From: Cyanobacteria bacterium TGS_CYA1
Lineage (GTDB): Bacteria > Cyanobacteriota > Vampirovibrionia > Obscuribacterales > Obscuribacteraceae
Length of the DNA stretch: 64,000 nt
Direction: 5' to 3'
NCBI GenBank assembly: GCA_026129135.1
Contig: JAHCIQ010000007.1
Coordinates: forward strand, 62,001 to 126,000
The position numbers were made by a program, and so were the translations under genes. The notes under the pieces are model-generated. The model was not told the origin of the DNA. It ran no database searches and saw only the letters and a list, made by a program, of their open reading frames with translations. Below, piece after piece: positions 1 to 9,562 of the stretch. Position 1 is the first letter of the stretch. Every line of letters begins with the position of its first letter.

Positions 1-2
1 AC

Positions 3-683
3 CCGGTCATCATGGAAGAGGCTCTCGAAATGGTCCGATATTATGGACTTTCGCTTGGTGCACACATCGGCTATCCTGACCTTGCAGGTTTTGGTCGTCG
101 CGAAATTCGCATCCCCAGTAACGAACTAAGAGCAAGCATTTTGTTTCAGCTAGGCGCCCTTACAGGCATGGCTAAGACATTTGGTTTTGAAATTACCCAA
201 GTTCGCCCGCATGGTTATTTGTACAGACAACTTTCAAATGACCAGCGCATAGCGAGCATCGTGGCAAAGGCTATCGCCGAATTCGATCAGTGGCTGGTCT
301 TGATTGGTCCTGCCAGTCCAACCCTCTTGCAAGCCGGTGAGCGTGCAGGGCTGAGAGTGGCTCTCGAAGCCTGGGTCGACCGCACCTATGACAATAACGG
401 TAATTTGTTGCCACATACTCATAGTCGCGCCATCATCAAGAATCCAAACGAAATCTTGCGCCAGGCACGTAATCTGATTCAAAAAGGTCAGGTCATTGCA
501 GTGGACGGAACCCCATTACCGATTGATTTTCAAACTTTGCATATGCACGCCAAAATTCCAAACGCGGCATACATTGCAGAAGAAATCAGAAAAATGATTC
601 CATACGCTTGCTGTTTGACCTCTGAGCCCTTCTCTGTAGACCAGGAAGAGTCGAGATTCAATTCTGCTTTTGCAATCAGCTAG
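3..683 (+). CDS. pxpA: 5-oxoprolinase subunit A (LamB/YcsF family), 5'-truncated by window edge
   Basis: PxpA belongs to the PxpABC 5-oxoprolinase, which uses ATP to open 5-oxoproline to glutamate in the cytoplasm. The family block GAHIGYPDLAGFGRRE near the visible N-terminus, followed by QVRPHGYLY and later AVDGTPLPI, is characteristic of LamB/YcsF proteins. The frame stays open to the left edge. The first visible ATG at 12 is probably internal, because the usual N-terminal DLNCDxGE segment lies outside the window. About 225 residues remain of a family length near 250. pxpB and pxpC are not downstream. The gene converges with the next one with only 15 bp between them. Confidence 0.88.
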   Translation, partial: PVIMEEALEMVRYYGLSLGAHIGYPDLAGFGRREIRIPSNELRASILFQLGALTGMAKTFGFEITQVRPHGYLYRQLSNDQRIASIVAKAIAEFDQWLVLIGPASPTLLQAGERAGLRVALEAWVDRTYDNNGNLLPHTHSRAIIKNPNEILRQARNLIQKGQVIAVDGTPLPIDFQTLHMHAKIPNAAYIAEEIRKMIPYACCLTSEPFSVDQEESRFNSAFAIS

Positions 684-698
684 AACAAGACCAGAAGC

Positions 699-1262
699 CT
701 AAGGCAAACGTTTGGCTTGGGGCACGATTTCGTCGTACCAGCTGCCGTAATAGTCTGGATAATCCTCGCCCGTTGTTGAAGTGATAGTATTCTGCAACGC
801 GCGTTTAACCGCTCTGCGTCCGCCGCGGCGATAGCGCCTGAGCCACTCTAATTCAAGCGGGTCGATTTTTACCCCAGCTTCGAGCAATTCTTTGACGATT
901 AAAATTTCGTGCACGATTGCTTCTGTTTCTTCTTCAAGACATCTGTCTACGAATTCCTGGCGCCCAGTTTTTCCAGGCACAGGATCGATAGTGGGGCGCA
1001 TGATGGCGTGCACGAATTCGTGAGCGATACTGATAAGCTTGTAGTTGCGTGGGCACCATTTGCCAATGTAGATGGTGCGTTTGGCACGGTCATAATAAGC
1101 ACGACATGGCCCATTAACGAGTCTGATTTTGACACCATCTTCGCGAATTTTTCTGATGTCCTCGACTAAAGTAGGGCACTTCAAAGCCGTTTCGACAAAC
1201 TTTTTGCCGAATTGGCGACGTAGATTTTTAACTACTTTGGATTCCAAAATCATGCTCTTCAC
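699..1262 (-). CDS. putative HExxH zinc metallopeptidase
   Basis: A 187-residue soluble protein with no signal peptide. The central segment ISIAHEFVHAIM contains a HEFVH zincin motif, and about 30 residues later the run CLEEETEAIVHE offers acidic and His residues that could give the third zinc ligand. This is the arrangement seen in small putative metallopeptidase domains of unknown substrate. The C-terminus is rich in Arg and ends in a Tyr/Asp-rich segment. I recognise the motif but not a named family. An alternative start lies three codons in (MILESKVV). It is convergent with pxpA and shows no operon partner. Confidence 0.6.
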   Translation of the reverse strand: MKSMILESKVVKNLRRQFGKKFVETALKCPTLVEDIRKIREDGVKIRLVNGPCRAYYDRAKRTIYIGKWCPRNYKLISIAHEFVHAIMRPTIDPVPGKTGRQEFVDRCLEEETEAIVHEILIVKELLEAGVKIDPLELEWLRRYRRGGRRAVKRALQNTITSTTGEDYPDYYGSWYDEIVPQAKRLP

Positions 1263-1408
1263 TAATAGACCTGCTTACATTAAATTTATACCACTTTATT
1301 TAGAGGTCGAATCAGGCAAAATTGCCAATATTTGGCGCTTGTCGTCACTTGCCAAGCGAATTGCCGCTTCGCCGAATTATTAAACATTGCTAATAATTGG
1401 CAAATAGG

Positions 1409-2731
1409 TCAGAGTCTGGCTCTAGCTTTCACATCGAGATAGGTCTGGATAACCTTTTCTGAGAGCTCTTGAGGTGGGCAATCCAGCACCAGACACCCTT
1501 TCTTCTGTAGCACACTGAGGGCAATTTCGCGCTGGTGCAACAAGTCGGTCGCCACCGCTCGTTTGAAGGTCTGGTGCAGCTGTTCGACCTTGTCGGGCAA
1601 CACGATTCCACCCTGAGCCACCTGTATGACCTGGCGGTCTTTGAGAGTGACACAGAAAGGCAAATGCTTGGTGCTCATACGCCCAAGACCAGCCAAAAGC
1701 GCCTTGGAACCGGAAGGGTCGGTCAGATCCGAAAATACGACAATGAGCGAACGCCCGCCTGCTTGCCTTGAAAAATGTGCGAGCATTCCTGGATAGTCAG
1801 GCTCGACCATCACTGGCTCTGCTTTGAAAGTTGCTTCCAAAATCCTTGTCAGATGCGCTTTCCCGCGTCTTGGCGGAACATAAACGAGCGGCTTGTCGGC
1901 GAAAATGCCTAACCCGACCTGATCGTTGCTCGTAAGTCCTGTCAGCACCAAACACAGTGCAGCGTTCAAGGCGTGGTCGAAGCGTTTCAATCCTTCAAGG
2001 TCAGAAACCATCATTCGACCAGCATCGAGCAAGATGAGCAGTTTCTGTTCTTGCTCGGCTTCATAAGCTCGCACCACCGGACGGTCGCGACGAGCGGTCG
2101 CTTTCCAGTCGATTGCTTTAGTGTCGTCACCTATTGTGTACTCGCGCAGAGTGGCGAAATCGGTACCCTGACCGCGTTTGCGTCTATTGATTTCACCAAA
2201 CTCGGTGGAATGTGCAAGACGAATAGATAGCTCGTACAATGCTTTCAAATCGCTATAAACTTTCACCTGAGCTTTAGCGTCAATTTTCTTTTGACGCCAG
2301 AACAGTCCAAAGTAGCTCAAATAGCGAATTGTGACGTCGCCAAACTCATAGTTGCCCCTGCGTCTTGGTCGCAATGTGTAGGCAAGAGCTTGAGTGGTAT
2401 CAGGATCGATATCTATTTTGAAATAATCGATACTCTTGCTAAGACCGGGCGGAGAGTCATCCTTCACAAGCATCTGAAGCTTGTTGGCACCGCTATTGGT
2501 GACAGAAAGATCGACGTCGTTGTCACGCCCGATTGAAAATCTCTCGGCAAAATTGCGACCAACACTCACCAGATGCGGTGACTGAGTAAGATTCCAGTCG
2601 ACGATTAAAAGGACCAGGATTACGCAGTTGAAAGCGATTCCAACTGTAGTCAAAACAGGAAAGAGCCCGCTCAAACCAAATGGAATCAGAACGAATGCCA
2701 AAGCCAAATATAATTTTCTGCTGGCTATCAT
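1409..2731 (-). CDS. DUF58 domain membrane protein
   Basis: Two hydrophobic segments at the N-terminus (about residues 8-45) are followed by a cytoplasmic region with the DUF58 signature KAIDWKATARRDRPVVRAYE near residue 215. After that comes a von Willebrand A-like core beginning LLILLDAGRMM, with the Asp of a degenerate MIDAS motif. DUF58 proteins are nearly always encoded beside MoxR ATPases and are thought to be their partners in assembling cell-surface or membrane complexes. Here the gene is last in a five-gene minus-strand operon, 13 bp after the MoxR gene. The length (440 aa) is normal. Confidence 0.88.
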   Translation of the reverse strand: MIASRKLYLALAFVLIPFGLSGLFPVLTTVGIAFNCVILVLLIVDWNLTQSPHLVSVGRNFAERFSIGRDNDVDLSVTNSGANKLQMLVKDDSPPGLSKSIDYFKIDIDPDTTQALAYTLRPRRRGNYEFGDVTIRYLSYFGLFWRQKKIDAKAQVKVYSDLKALYELSIRLAHSTEFGEINRRKRGQGTDFATLREYTIGDDTKAIDWKATARRDRPVVRAYEAEQEQKLLILLDAGRMMVSDLEGLKRFDHALNAALCLVLTGLTSNDQVGLGIFADKPLVYVPPRRGKAHLTRILEATFKAEPVMVEPDYPGMLAHFSRQAGGRSLIVVFSDLTDPSGSKALLAGLGRMSTKHLPFCVTLKDRQVIQVAQGGIVLPDKVEQLHQTFKRAVATDLLHQREIALSVLQKKGCLVLDCPPQELSEKVIQTYLDVKARARL

Positions 2732-2744
2732 CTATTCTTATTTT

Positions 2745-3719
2745 TCAGCGTGGAACAGTTACTTGTTTCATCAATTTCGCGATAACCTGCTCGATGGTAA
2801 TGCCCTCGAGCTCAGCCTCTGGCGTGAGTGCCAATCGGTGACGCAATATCGGCTCTGCTACGAATTTGATATTGTCGGGAGTGACAAAATCCTTTCCTTC
2901 GATAGCCGCGTGCGCTTTAGCCGAGCCAAGCCACAAGAGCGCCGACCTGGGGCTGGCACCAAGGGCGAGGTCAGACATTTTACGCGATTTGTCTACCAGT
3001 TCTTGCAAATAATTTATGACGCTGTCTTCAACTTTGACCTGCCTGAGAGCGTTTCTGCAAGCAAGAATTTCAGCCACTTGCAATATGGCATCTGGCTTTG
3101 GCGAGTACCTTCTGTAATGTCCTTCCTGCCAGTTCTTGAGCATGGTGCGTTCGGCTTCTGCACTTGGATATCCCATCTGAATCTTGAACATGAAGCGGTC
3201 CAACTGGGCTTCGGGCAATGGATAAGTACCTTCGAACTCGATTGGGTTTTGAGTGGCCACGACTAAAAATAGTTCGGGCAAACTTTGTGTTTCACCCTCA
3301 AGACTCACCTGACGCTCTTCCATCGCTTCAAGCAAGGCAGACTGGGTTTTGGGCGGGGTTCTATTGATTTCATCTGCAAGCAGGAAACTCGTGAAAATGG
3401 GACCGCGCTTGAGAGCGAACGTTTTAGTAGTCAAATCGTAGATGCTTGTGCCCAGAATATCTGAGGGCAACATGTCTGGTGTGAGTTGAATCCGACCGAA
3501 TTGAGTGCCCATCAAACTTGCAATTGTTTTTACTACGAGTGTTTTTGCCGTTCCCGGCACCCCCTCGAGCAAAACGTGACCATCAGCCAGGATAGCTACT
3601 AGCATCTGGTCGATGACCATCTCCTGTCCAACGATTATTTCATTCAAGCGCTCTTTCAAGCGGTTGAAAACTTTGGGGATCAACGATACATCTTCTCTTT
3701 CGGCTACTTGCTCTTGCAT
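2745..3719 (-). CDS. MoxR-family AAA+ ATPase
   Basis: A 324-residue cytoplasmic AAA+ ATPase. The Walker A is GVPGTAKT near residue 55 and the Walker B/MoxR signature is LADEINRTPPKTQSALLEAM near residue 113. Sensor 1 is VVATQNPIEFEGTYPLPEAQ near 150, and an arginine-rich C-terminal lid follows (GASPRSALLWL). MoxR ATPases act as chaperones that load cofactors or assemble complexes together with DUF58/VWA proteins. It sits between DUF4350 and DUF58 genes in the standard order for this system. All motifs appear intact. Confidence 0.93.
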   Translation of the reverse strand: MQEQVAEREDVSLIPKVFNRLKERLNEIIVGQEMVIDQMLVAILADGHVLLEGVPGTAKTLVVKTIASLMGTQFGRIQLTPDMLPSDILGTSIYDLTTKTFALKRGPIFTSFLLADEINRTPPKTQSALLEAMEERQVSLEGETQSLPELFLVVATQNPIEFEGTYPLPEAQLDRFMFKIQMGYPSAEAERTMLKNWQEGHYRRYSPKPDAILQVAEILACRNALRQVKVEDSVINYLQELVDKSRKMSDLALGASPRSALLWLGSAKAHAAIEGKDFVTPDNIKFVAEPILRHRLALTPEAELEGITIEQVIAKLMKQVTVPR

Positions 3720-3734
3720 GTTTTGTCTCTTTTG

Positions 3735-4982
3735 TTATTTGACCTTACCTAATCCCAAATCTGCGCCTATCTTATCGCATGAGGATACAATGGCGTTTAC
3801 CTGTTCGTCTTTGAGAGCGTCACCTTTCAAAGCCTCTTGATATTCTTCGAATACGTTAGCATTAGCGTCGCTTTTTAGTGTTTGCAATTTTTCTTTGAGT
3901 GAAGCAGCAAATTTATCATCCTTTTCATACACGGCAAGACCAAGCGCCCTGGACAGTCTGGTTCTAAATGAAGCGAAAAGAATTTCAAGGATCAATTTAT
4001 TTGCTCTGGCCCGCGACCAGGTGTTTGCAAGCCCGTTTATGTATTCGAGATTTGAAATTCTCCTTGACGAGTCAATCGCCACGGCTCTGCCAAAACGCTG
4101 AATTCCACTGGCAACGCCAATAAATAAAATGAGGGCAAGCTGCACTGCAAGTAGTCCAAATGGACCGCGAGACAACCGAATGAACACATTTGTGCCTCCA
4201 GTGTATCCGTGCGCTCTTTCGTCGAAGAGTATAGTACCGCCTGCAGTGCTCATCCAATTTTCCAAAAACTGAAAATTGCTCCAGTATTCGATTTTTGAAA
4301 CAGTCCTGTTTTCGCAGATACTTACAAGCCCACCGACAATCACTTTGCCCTTTTCGAGTGGAACCATACTTATTATGCTTCCCAACGAATCTTCGACAAT
4401 TGGCTCACCACCATTCATTCTACATATCGGCTCTATTTTCAAACCGCCTACATCTTTGTTCTCTTCGAATTTCTCGACAGGATGTACGTAAATGGTCTCG
4501 GGCTTGAAATCTACACTTTCAAGACTCGACTGTTTATTTGTTTTTTGATCAATCTTTTTATTGATTCCTGTCGTTTTGGCTGACAGTTTCAATTTAGCCA
4601 GAATGTCCGAAGCCGAATAGAAACTGAAATCGTCCAGATAAATCCAGGTATTGCCTTTCTTAACCCATTTGACAATTTGATCCACTTCGAATTCTTTGAG
4701 AGTTTCAGGTGGAGCGACAGTCACAAGAGTTTGACCTCGCCCCTGCAATTGTCTGTATGGCAATTCGAATCTAGCGACTTTATATCCAAGCCGATGAGTC
4801 AATTCATATAATCCAGATAAACCGCTTGCCTTCTGGTTGAACGTAGAAGAAGAGCGTTTGTCGGGCATCATTTTATCTAATTCTTTATTGAACACGACGC
4901 CTGTAATGACAGACAAAGCACTTGCTGCAAGCAGCACAGCAAGCTGAATAGAAAGTTGTCGCTGCTCTTTCAACTTAAACAT
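3735..4982 (-). CDS. DUF4350 domain membrane protein
   Basis: The N-terminal TM helix is followed by a DUF4350-type domain (GLSGLYELTHRLGYKVARFE, then an ELPYRQLQ/TLVTVAPP core). A second TM lies near residue 275 (LLAVQLALILFIGVASGI), followed by a cytoplasmic helical tail. The longest reading begins at 5012. I prefer the ATG at 4982 because AAAGGAAAAGG lies 6-7 nt upstream; this gives an 8-bp overlap with the DUF4129 gene, typical of translational coupling. DUF4350 proteins accompany MoxR/DUF58/DUF4129 operons; their molecular role is not established. Confidence 0.78.
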   Translation of the reverse strand: MFKLKEQRQLSIQLAVLLAASALSVITGVVFNKELDKMMPDKRSSSTFNQKASGLSGLYELTHRLGYKVARFELPYRQLQGRGQTLVTVAPPETLKEFEVDQIVKWVKKGNTWIYLDDFSFYSASDILAKLKLSAKTTGINKKIDQKTNKQSSLESVDFKPETIYVHPVEKFEENKDVGGLKIEPICRMNGGEPIVEDSLGSIISMVPLEKGKVIVGGLVSICENRTVSKIEYWSNFQFLENWMSTAGGTILFDERAHGYTGGTNVFIRLSRGPFGLLAVQLALILFIGVASGIQRFGRAVAIDSSRRISNLEYINGLANTWSRARANKLILEILFASFRTRLSRALGLAVYEKDDKFAASLKEKLQTLKSDANANVFEEYQEALKGDALKDEQVNAIVSSCDKIGADLGLGKVK

Positions 4983-5634
4983 CGGAAACCTTTTCCTTTG
5001 CCTTTTGAGCAATTTCAGTTTCCATTTTATTCAAGTGTAAAAGACATTTATCGAATTCATCTTTGGTAGCAGTATCATTGCCAAACCAGATTCCTTCTAC
5101 GATATTGACCAGATCGCGAAATGGTTGGCGCAATTTTTTGAACGAAGACAATGCGTAATAATATTCGTAATTAGTCCTGGTGGGACCGAATTTGAGCACA
5201 CCATTTTCGTCCATCAAATACAAAGAACTCATATAAACAGCACGGCAAGCCTCTCTCCAGTCAGAGATATCGGCATGTTCCTGTGCCCTGATTCTCCAGG
5301 CTTTACTGTCTAAAACTTCAAGTCCTGATGCCAGACCGATTCTGGCTAGTTGAGCCTGTCGCTGCAAATCGTTCATTCGCTTGTATAAGGTGAATAAAAC
5401 GAGCAATATAACCACGACCATCACAGATACAATCAGCACTTGCATGATATCGCCAACTGATTTAGTATCGGCTATATCACCAAAATCGATTCTGAACTGA
5501 CGCAAGAAATCGACGATATTGCGGATAATTTTGGCAAGGTAGTCCTGGGCTGTAACCAGAAACTCAGGCGGGTCTTTAAATTGATAATCGCCCGACATCT
5601 GACTCAATTGTTTGGATACTTCTTGATACTTCAT
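4975..5634 (-). CDS. DUF4129 domain protein, single TM
   Basis: A 219-residue protein with one TM helix (VLIVSVMVVVILLVLFTLY, about residues 66-84). A C-terminal DUF4129-like domain follows: WREACRAVYMSSLYLMDENG, then the conserved TRTNYEYYYAL block and a GIWFGND segment. In related operons this domain is encoded with MoxR, DUF58 and DUF4350 genes and is sometimes fused to transglutaminases. Here it stands alone. Its start overlaps the stop of the upstream membrane-protein gene by 4 bp and its stop overlaps the DUF4350 start, so the three are probably co-translated. Confidence 0.78.
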   Translation of the reverse strand: MKYQEVSKQLSQMSGDYQFKDPPEFLVTAQDYLAKIIRNIVDFLRQFRIDFGDIADTKSVGDIMQVLIVSVMVVVILLVLFTLYKRMNDLQRQAQLARIGLASGLEVLDSKAWRIRAQEHADISDWREACRAVYMSSLYLMDENGVLKFGPTRTNYEYYYALSSFKKLRQPFRDLVNIVEGIWFGNDTATKDEFDKCLLHLNKMETEIAQKAKEKVSDV

Positions 5635-6608
5635 GCGGTGCTTCCAATTCCAGCATCGGGCGAAGATTCGGATTCATATCTCACTTTGAGCACCGCCAGT
5701 TCATCTACCATATCCTGACCTTCCTGGCGGACTTTCATGTCGGCATAATAAAGTCCATAAAAAATAAAGCAAACTGGCCATACCACCATGTCGACTATCG
5801 ATTCCCAGGCAGACCAGAGTATTTGCCAATGCAAAGGAATATTTGCACCAGCCGCGTCATACCCGATCCTGAAAGCATCGACGGCACAAAAAACAATCAC
5901 AGGCAGATAAAGGGGCGGACCAAGAATAACGATAGCCACCGTGATAAGAAATCCACCAAGCAATGTTCGCCTGAAGGCTCGAATCGACAAGGACAATCCT
6001 TTGCTAATCACCTGCGAAATGGGAATCTTTTCGCAAACAGCAGCGCAAGACACGAGAAACGTAGCTGTATAAACGAAACCCATCGCCACTAACCAGGAAA
6101 AAAAACTTGCATAGACGATGATTATCGGCACAAAAGCAAGCGCCGACCCTTTCCGAAACAGAAAAGCGCTGGTCACAACCGTAAGTCCACAGGCAATCGA
6201 TATTCCAATAATGAGCAGACAAACTATGAAGCCGACCGCAAGAAGTGCACCCTGACGCTTCATTACCACTTTTAAGGAGTCGAAAAGCTCGGTTGAAAGT
6301 CCATTTACTATGCGGACAATAGCCAGTTGACGCAGGTATAAGAACCATCTGGCTCCCAAAGCTATCAAAGAGGCGACACAGAAAAGCAAAACCATCAGTC
6401 CTTTGGTTCCAGCACTTGCTTTACTTGCCATGACCCCTGAAGACGAAACCTGAAAGAGGACCCTGGCAACGAGGACAAAAATGGTTGGCACAAGTAAAAA
6501 TTTAAACCAACTTGCAATATTAGCCCGATAAATCTGAAATGCTCGTCCAACCAAATCACCGACGGATTGTGCGTCTGGTTGGGAGCCTTTAGTGGTTGGT
6601 GAATTCAA
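5631..6608 (-). CDS. polytopic membrane protein, first gene of the MoxR/DUF58 operon
   Basis: A 325-residue protein with about six hydrophobic segments (near residues 35-58, 72-92, 120-142, 150-180, 205-235 and 280-295). The hydrophilic N-terminus contains GDLVGRAFQIYRANIASWFK. That opening resembles membrane-anchored domains of the glycerophosphodiester phosphodiesterase membrane-domain type, but I see no catalytic motif and do not assign a function. It overlaps the DUF4129 gene by 4 bp and is probably the first gene of the operon. Its start lies about 78 bp from the preferred start of the divergent GAF/HD gene, so the two share a short promoter region. Confidence 0.7.
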   Translation of the reverse strand: MNSPTTKGSQPDAQSVGDLVGRAFQIYRANIASWFKFLLVPTIFVLVARVLFQVSSSGVMASKASAGTKGLMVLLFCVASLIALGARWFLYLRQLAIVRIVNGLSTELFDSLKVVMKRQGALLAVGFIVCLLIIGISIACGLTVVTSAFLFRKGSALAFVPIIIVYASFFSWLVAMGFVYTATFLVSCAAVCEKIPISQVISKGLSLSIRAFRRTLLGGFLITVAIVILGPPLYLPVIVFCAVDAFRIGYDAAGANIPLHWQILWSAWESIVDMVVWPVCFIFYGLYYADMKVRQEGQDMVDELAVLKVRYESESSPDAGIGSTA

Positions 6609-6685
6609 GAAGTTTACCGAATCTATTTACTGGGTTTTATGTAATTGGCGTATTGTATTTTAGAAGTGAACTTTCAAATTTAAAC

Positions 6686-9490
6686 ATGCCCAATTCCTTA
6701 GCTCAAAAACTCAGCGGCGTCAGAGACCTCAAACGAATACTTGAAATCACAGTCAACGAACTGGGTGATTCTTATTCGCTCGAATCCTGTCAGGTAATGC
6801 TATCAAGTCCGCTTGACCCTAATTTCACCTCGATTTGCGAGTATCGAGACAAAGCAGGTCCAGATTTCCACGAGTCCATAAGTTCAGTAGTTACGCCTCT
6901 TACCATCCCTCTGGTTTTACAGGGACGAACTTTCGGCTCGGTAAGCTTCAGCCGCCAGCCCGAACTAAATAATGATGAATTGACCGAGCTTCGTGTGACC
7001 GCAGGTGAAGTGCAAGAAGTTATCCGACTGGCTCAAGTAAACGATATTGTCCAGCGCGATTCTGGACGCGAAGCGCTGTTGCTTGAAATCGGCAACGTGA
7101 TGAATTACTCGCCAGCTATTGGCGACGCCCTCTTTGTTGTAGTCAATATCCTTGGTAAAGCGCTAAATGTAAGCCGTTGCCTTTTTATTTGTACTGACGA
7201 CCACCAGGCGGGCTGGAAATGCTACGAATTCTGGCTGCAAGACAAAGTGAAAAGTTGCAGAGAGCTTTTCTGGCCGTCATCAGACTCGGCCATCGTCGCT
7301 CAAACCTTATTAGCCAAACAACCTCTAATAGTTTATGAAGGTCAGGAAAATTCATACGTTTCGCCCGTCCAGGAAGAATTGCAATTTATTGGAGTCAAGT
7401 CTTTTCTAGGAATTCCCTTGAAAAGCAGTCAGAGTACGCACGGATGTGTAATTGTCCAACAATGCGACTACAGACGCGCTTGGACACGTACCGAGATAGA
7501 CATGCTGCAAAACTGCGCAGACAAACTGGCCGAAGCGCTGCTTAAATTGCCTGCCGAAAAAATGGCTCGCGAACCTATTATGCAACTGCACCAGCGCGTG
7601 GTGGCATTGAGCGAAAACGAATCGACTGCAGAGCGCTCTATTCTTGATGTGCGCCGCGCTCTCAAAGGAGCGGTAGGCAATCAGGCCATTCCAACCGCCC
7701 GTAAATCAAACGACCCGCCCCCGCCTCCGCCAGCTCCAGTACCGAAATCTGCTGCAAAACCAGTGGTCCCACCACCTGTTACGTTGCCATCGGTATCCAC
7801 TGTCAAAAACGAGTTGCAGGCTAAAGTAGAAGCTGAAGCTGAAGCGGCAGCAGCCAAGGCATCTGATGCGATGGATCTGGGTGCTGCGCCAGCAAAATCA
7901 GAAAGCGGCAAAACCATTGGTGGTGTTCTTGGAGGTTTGAGCAAAACTAAAACACCTGCCGAAGCTCTCCATCCAGTCGAAACAAAAGCACCCGAAGTCA
8001 AAGAGCCCGAAGCGAAGAAACCTGAAGCTAAAGAAGCAGATCCCTATGCCGACCTCGATTTTGGAGACTTTGGCGAGTTAGACGATACCGCAGCCGGTAC
8101 TGCTACCACCGATGTCGAACCTATTAAAATCGAACCCAAAGTCGAATCCCCAGCTGCTGCAGAAGCGGCTGTAGCCGACATAATCAAAAAACCAAGCGAC
8201 ACTGGCAGTTTCGATGCAAGTCCGGCTCAAGCCACCACCTCTGGTGAATGGGCGGTAGCGTCAGCCGAAGTAGACACTGTCCCAACCACAGAGGCCAAAG
8301 CAGCGCCTCAAGAGACATCTGCAAAAGATTCATTCAACGACCTTGCAGCCAAGGCTAAAGCAGCTCTGGCCAAAATGTCGAGCACCAAACTTCCCGCAGC
8401 CACGCCTCCAGTAGCCGAAGCGAAAGCCGAAGAGCCTGCAAAAGTGGAGGAGAGAGTCGAATCTCCGACCAAGTCAGAAGTGACTGCCAAGACTGAAGAA
8501 GCCGCTGCAAAAGTCGAAGAAGTTAAAACAGAAGAACCTGCAGCCGAAGCTGGTGGTTCGAAATGGGGCAATCTCGACGCCATTCCATCTCCTTCAAAAT
8601 CATCTCCAGCCACGGCTCCAACGGGTGGCTGGGGCAACTTAGACGATATCCCCGCACCGTCTAGACCCTCTGGAGGGGTAGGCGGAGGTCTTGGTGGAGG
8701 ACTGCGCGGATCGATGATGGGCAAAGCAAAGGCAACCTCCGCTGCAAGTCCGCTCATGTCCAGTCTGCGCAAAAAAGAAGCCGGCGGCGGTGCGGCGGCA
8801 CCACAATCTTCCGAACCTTTAGATGAAGGCGCAGCCAAACAAAAACTGGATGCCTTACTTTCATCTTCGAGCAACGAAACATCCGATTATGTTTTTGCCA
8901 CTCCTGGTCTTGATATGCGCGTGGCAGGAAGAATCGATGGTTGGATTGCTCAAATCGAAAAGAAAGATCGATACAAGAATGGACACGCAAGACAGGTTGC
9001 TCAATACGCTGTAGCTCTTGCTAAAGAGATGGGACTGAGCGAAGACGACCAGAACAAAATCCGCCTGGCAGCTTTATTGCACGACCTTGGCAAATTGCCT
9101 ATTCCGCAAAATATCTTACAGAAGTCGGAAGAAGAACTTGGTGATGAAGATTTCGTAGCAAAAATGGGCCACACCGCCGCTGGTGCCCAGGTGCTTGAAA
9201 GTTTCCCGGACCTTGCACCGCTTGCACCAATTGTAGTTTCGCACCACGAAGAATTCGATGGCGAAGGCTTCCCGCAGGGACTCAAAGGCGAAGAAATTCC
9301 CATACTGGCTCGCATTATTTGTGTGGCAAACCGCTATCACGAGCTTGTAGCGACCAAGACTTATGGACCTGGAATGGCGGAAGCGGAAGCGCAGAAAATC
9401 ATTAAAGATGGCTCCGGTGCTCAGTTCGACCCGAAAGTGGTAGACGCCTTCAACAAGCTTATTGAAGAGAAGAAATTGCCCTCGCCTTGA
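6686..9490 (+). CDS. GAF-domain protein with C-terminal HD-GYP-like phosphohydrolase domain
   Basis: About 934 residues. Two GAF-like regions occupy roughly residues 5-140 and 150-310. A disordered Pro/Ala/Glu/Lys-rich linker runs from about 330 to 720 and contains two GWGNLDDIP-like repeats. The C-terminal HD domain has NGHARQVAQYA, HDLGK at about 799-803, a SHHEEFDGEGFPQGLKGEEIP block near 850-870 and a final GAQFDP motif. That order matches HD-GYP cyclic-di-GMP phosphodiesterases, but the GYP triad reads GFP. Probable role: ligand-gated c-di-GMP turnover; this is inference. The longest reading starts at a TTG (6596) overlapping the divergent gene; the ATG at 6686 begins the GAF fold and is preferred. 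Confidence 0.82.
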   Translation: MPNSLAQKLSGVRDLKRILEITVNELGDSYSLESCQVMLSSPLDPNFTSICEYRDKAGPDFHESISSVVTPLTIPLVLQGRTFGSVSFSRQPELNNDELTELRVTAGEVQEVIRLAQVNDIVQRDSGREALLLEIGNVMNYSPAIGDALFVVVNILGKALNVSRCLFICTDDHQAGWKCYEFWLQDKVKSCRELFWPSSDSAIVAQTLLAKQPLIVYEGQENSYVSPVQEELQFIGVKSFLGIPLKSSQSTHGCVIVQQCDYRRAWTRTEIDMLQNCADKLAEALLKLPAEKMAREPIMQLHQRVVALSENESTAERSILDVRRALKGAVGNQAIPTARKSNDPPPPPPAPVPKSAAKPVVPPPVTLPSVSTVKNELQAKVEAEAEAAAAKASDAMDLGAAPAKSESGKTIGGVLGGLSKTKTPAEALHPVETKAPEVKEPEAKKPEAKEADPYADLDFGDFGELDDTAAGTATTDVEPIKIEPKVESPAAAEAAVADIIKKPSDTGSFDASPAQATTSGEWAVASAEVDTVPTTEAKAAPQETSAKDSFNDLAAKAKAALAKMSSTKLPAATPPVAEAKAEEPAKVEERVESPTKSEVTAKTEEAAAKVEEVKTEEPAAEAGGSKWGNLDAIPSPSKSSPATAPTGGWGNLDDIPAPSRPSGGVGGGLGGGLRGSMMGKAKATSAASPLMSSLRKKEAGGGAAAPQSSEPLDEGAAKQKLDALLSSSSNETSDYVFATPGLDMRVAGRIDGWIAQIEKKDRYKNGHARQVAQYAVALAKEMGLSEDDQNKIRLAALLHDLGKLPIPQNILQKSEEELGDEDFVAKMGHTAAGAQVLESFPDLAPLAPIVVSHHEEFDGEGFPQGLKGEEIPILARIICVANRYHELVATKTYGPGMAEAEAQKIIKDGSGAQFDPKVVDAFNKLIEEKKLPSP

Positions 9491-9562
9491 TTAACTGAAT
9501 TGAATATCCTGCCAGATATCATCACCAGCAAAAGATCACAGGAATGCTACTTCCTTTTAAAC

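Noticed and set aside
8308..8874. 188-aa open frame on the minus strand inside the GAF/HD gene
   Set aside because: It mirrors the Ala/Glu/Lys-rich linker in an antisense frame; composition is an artefact of that linker and there is no ribosome-binding site.
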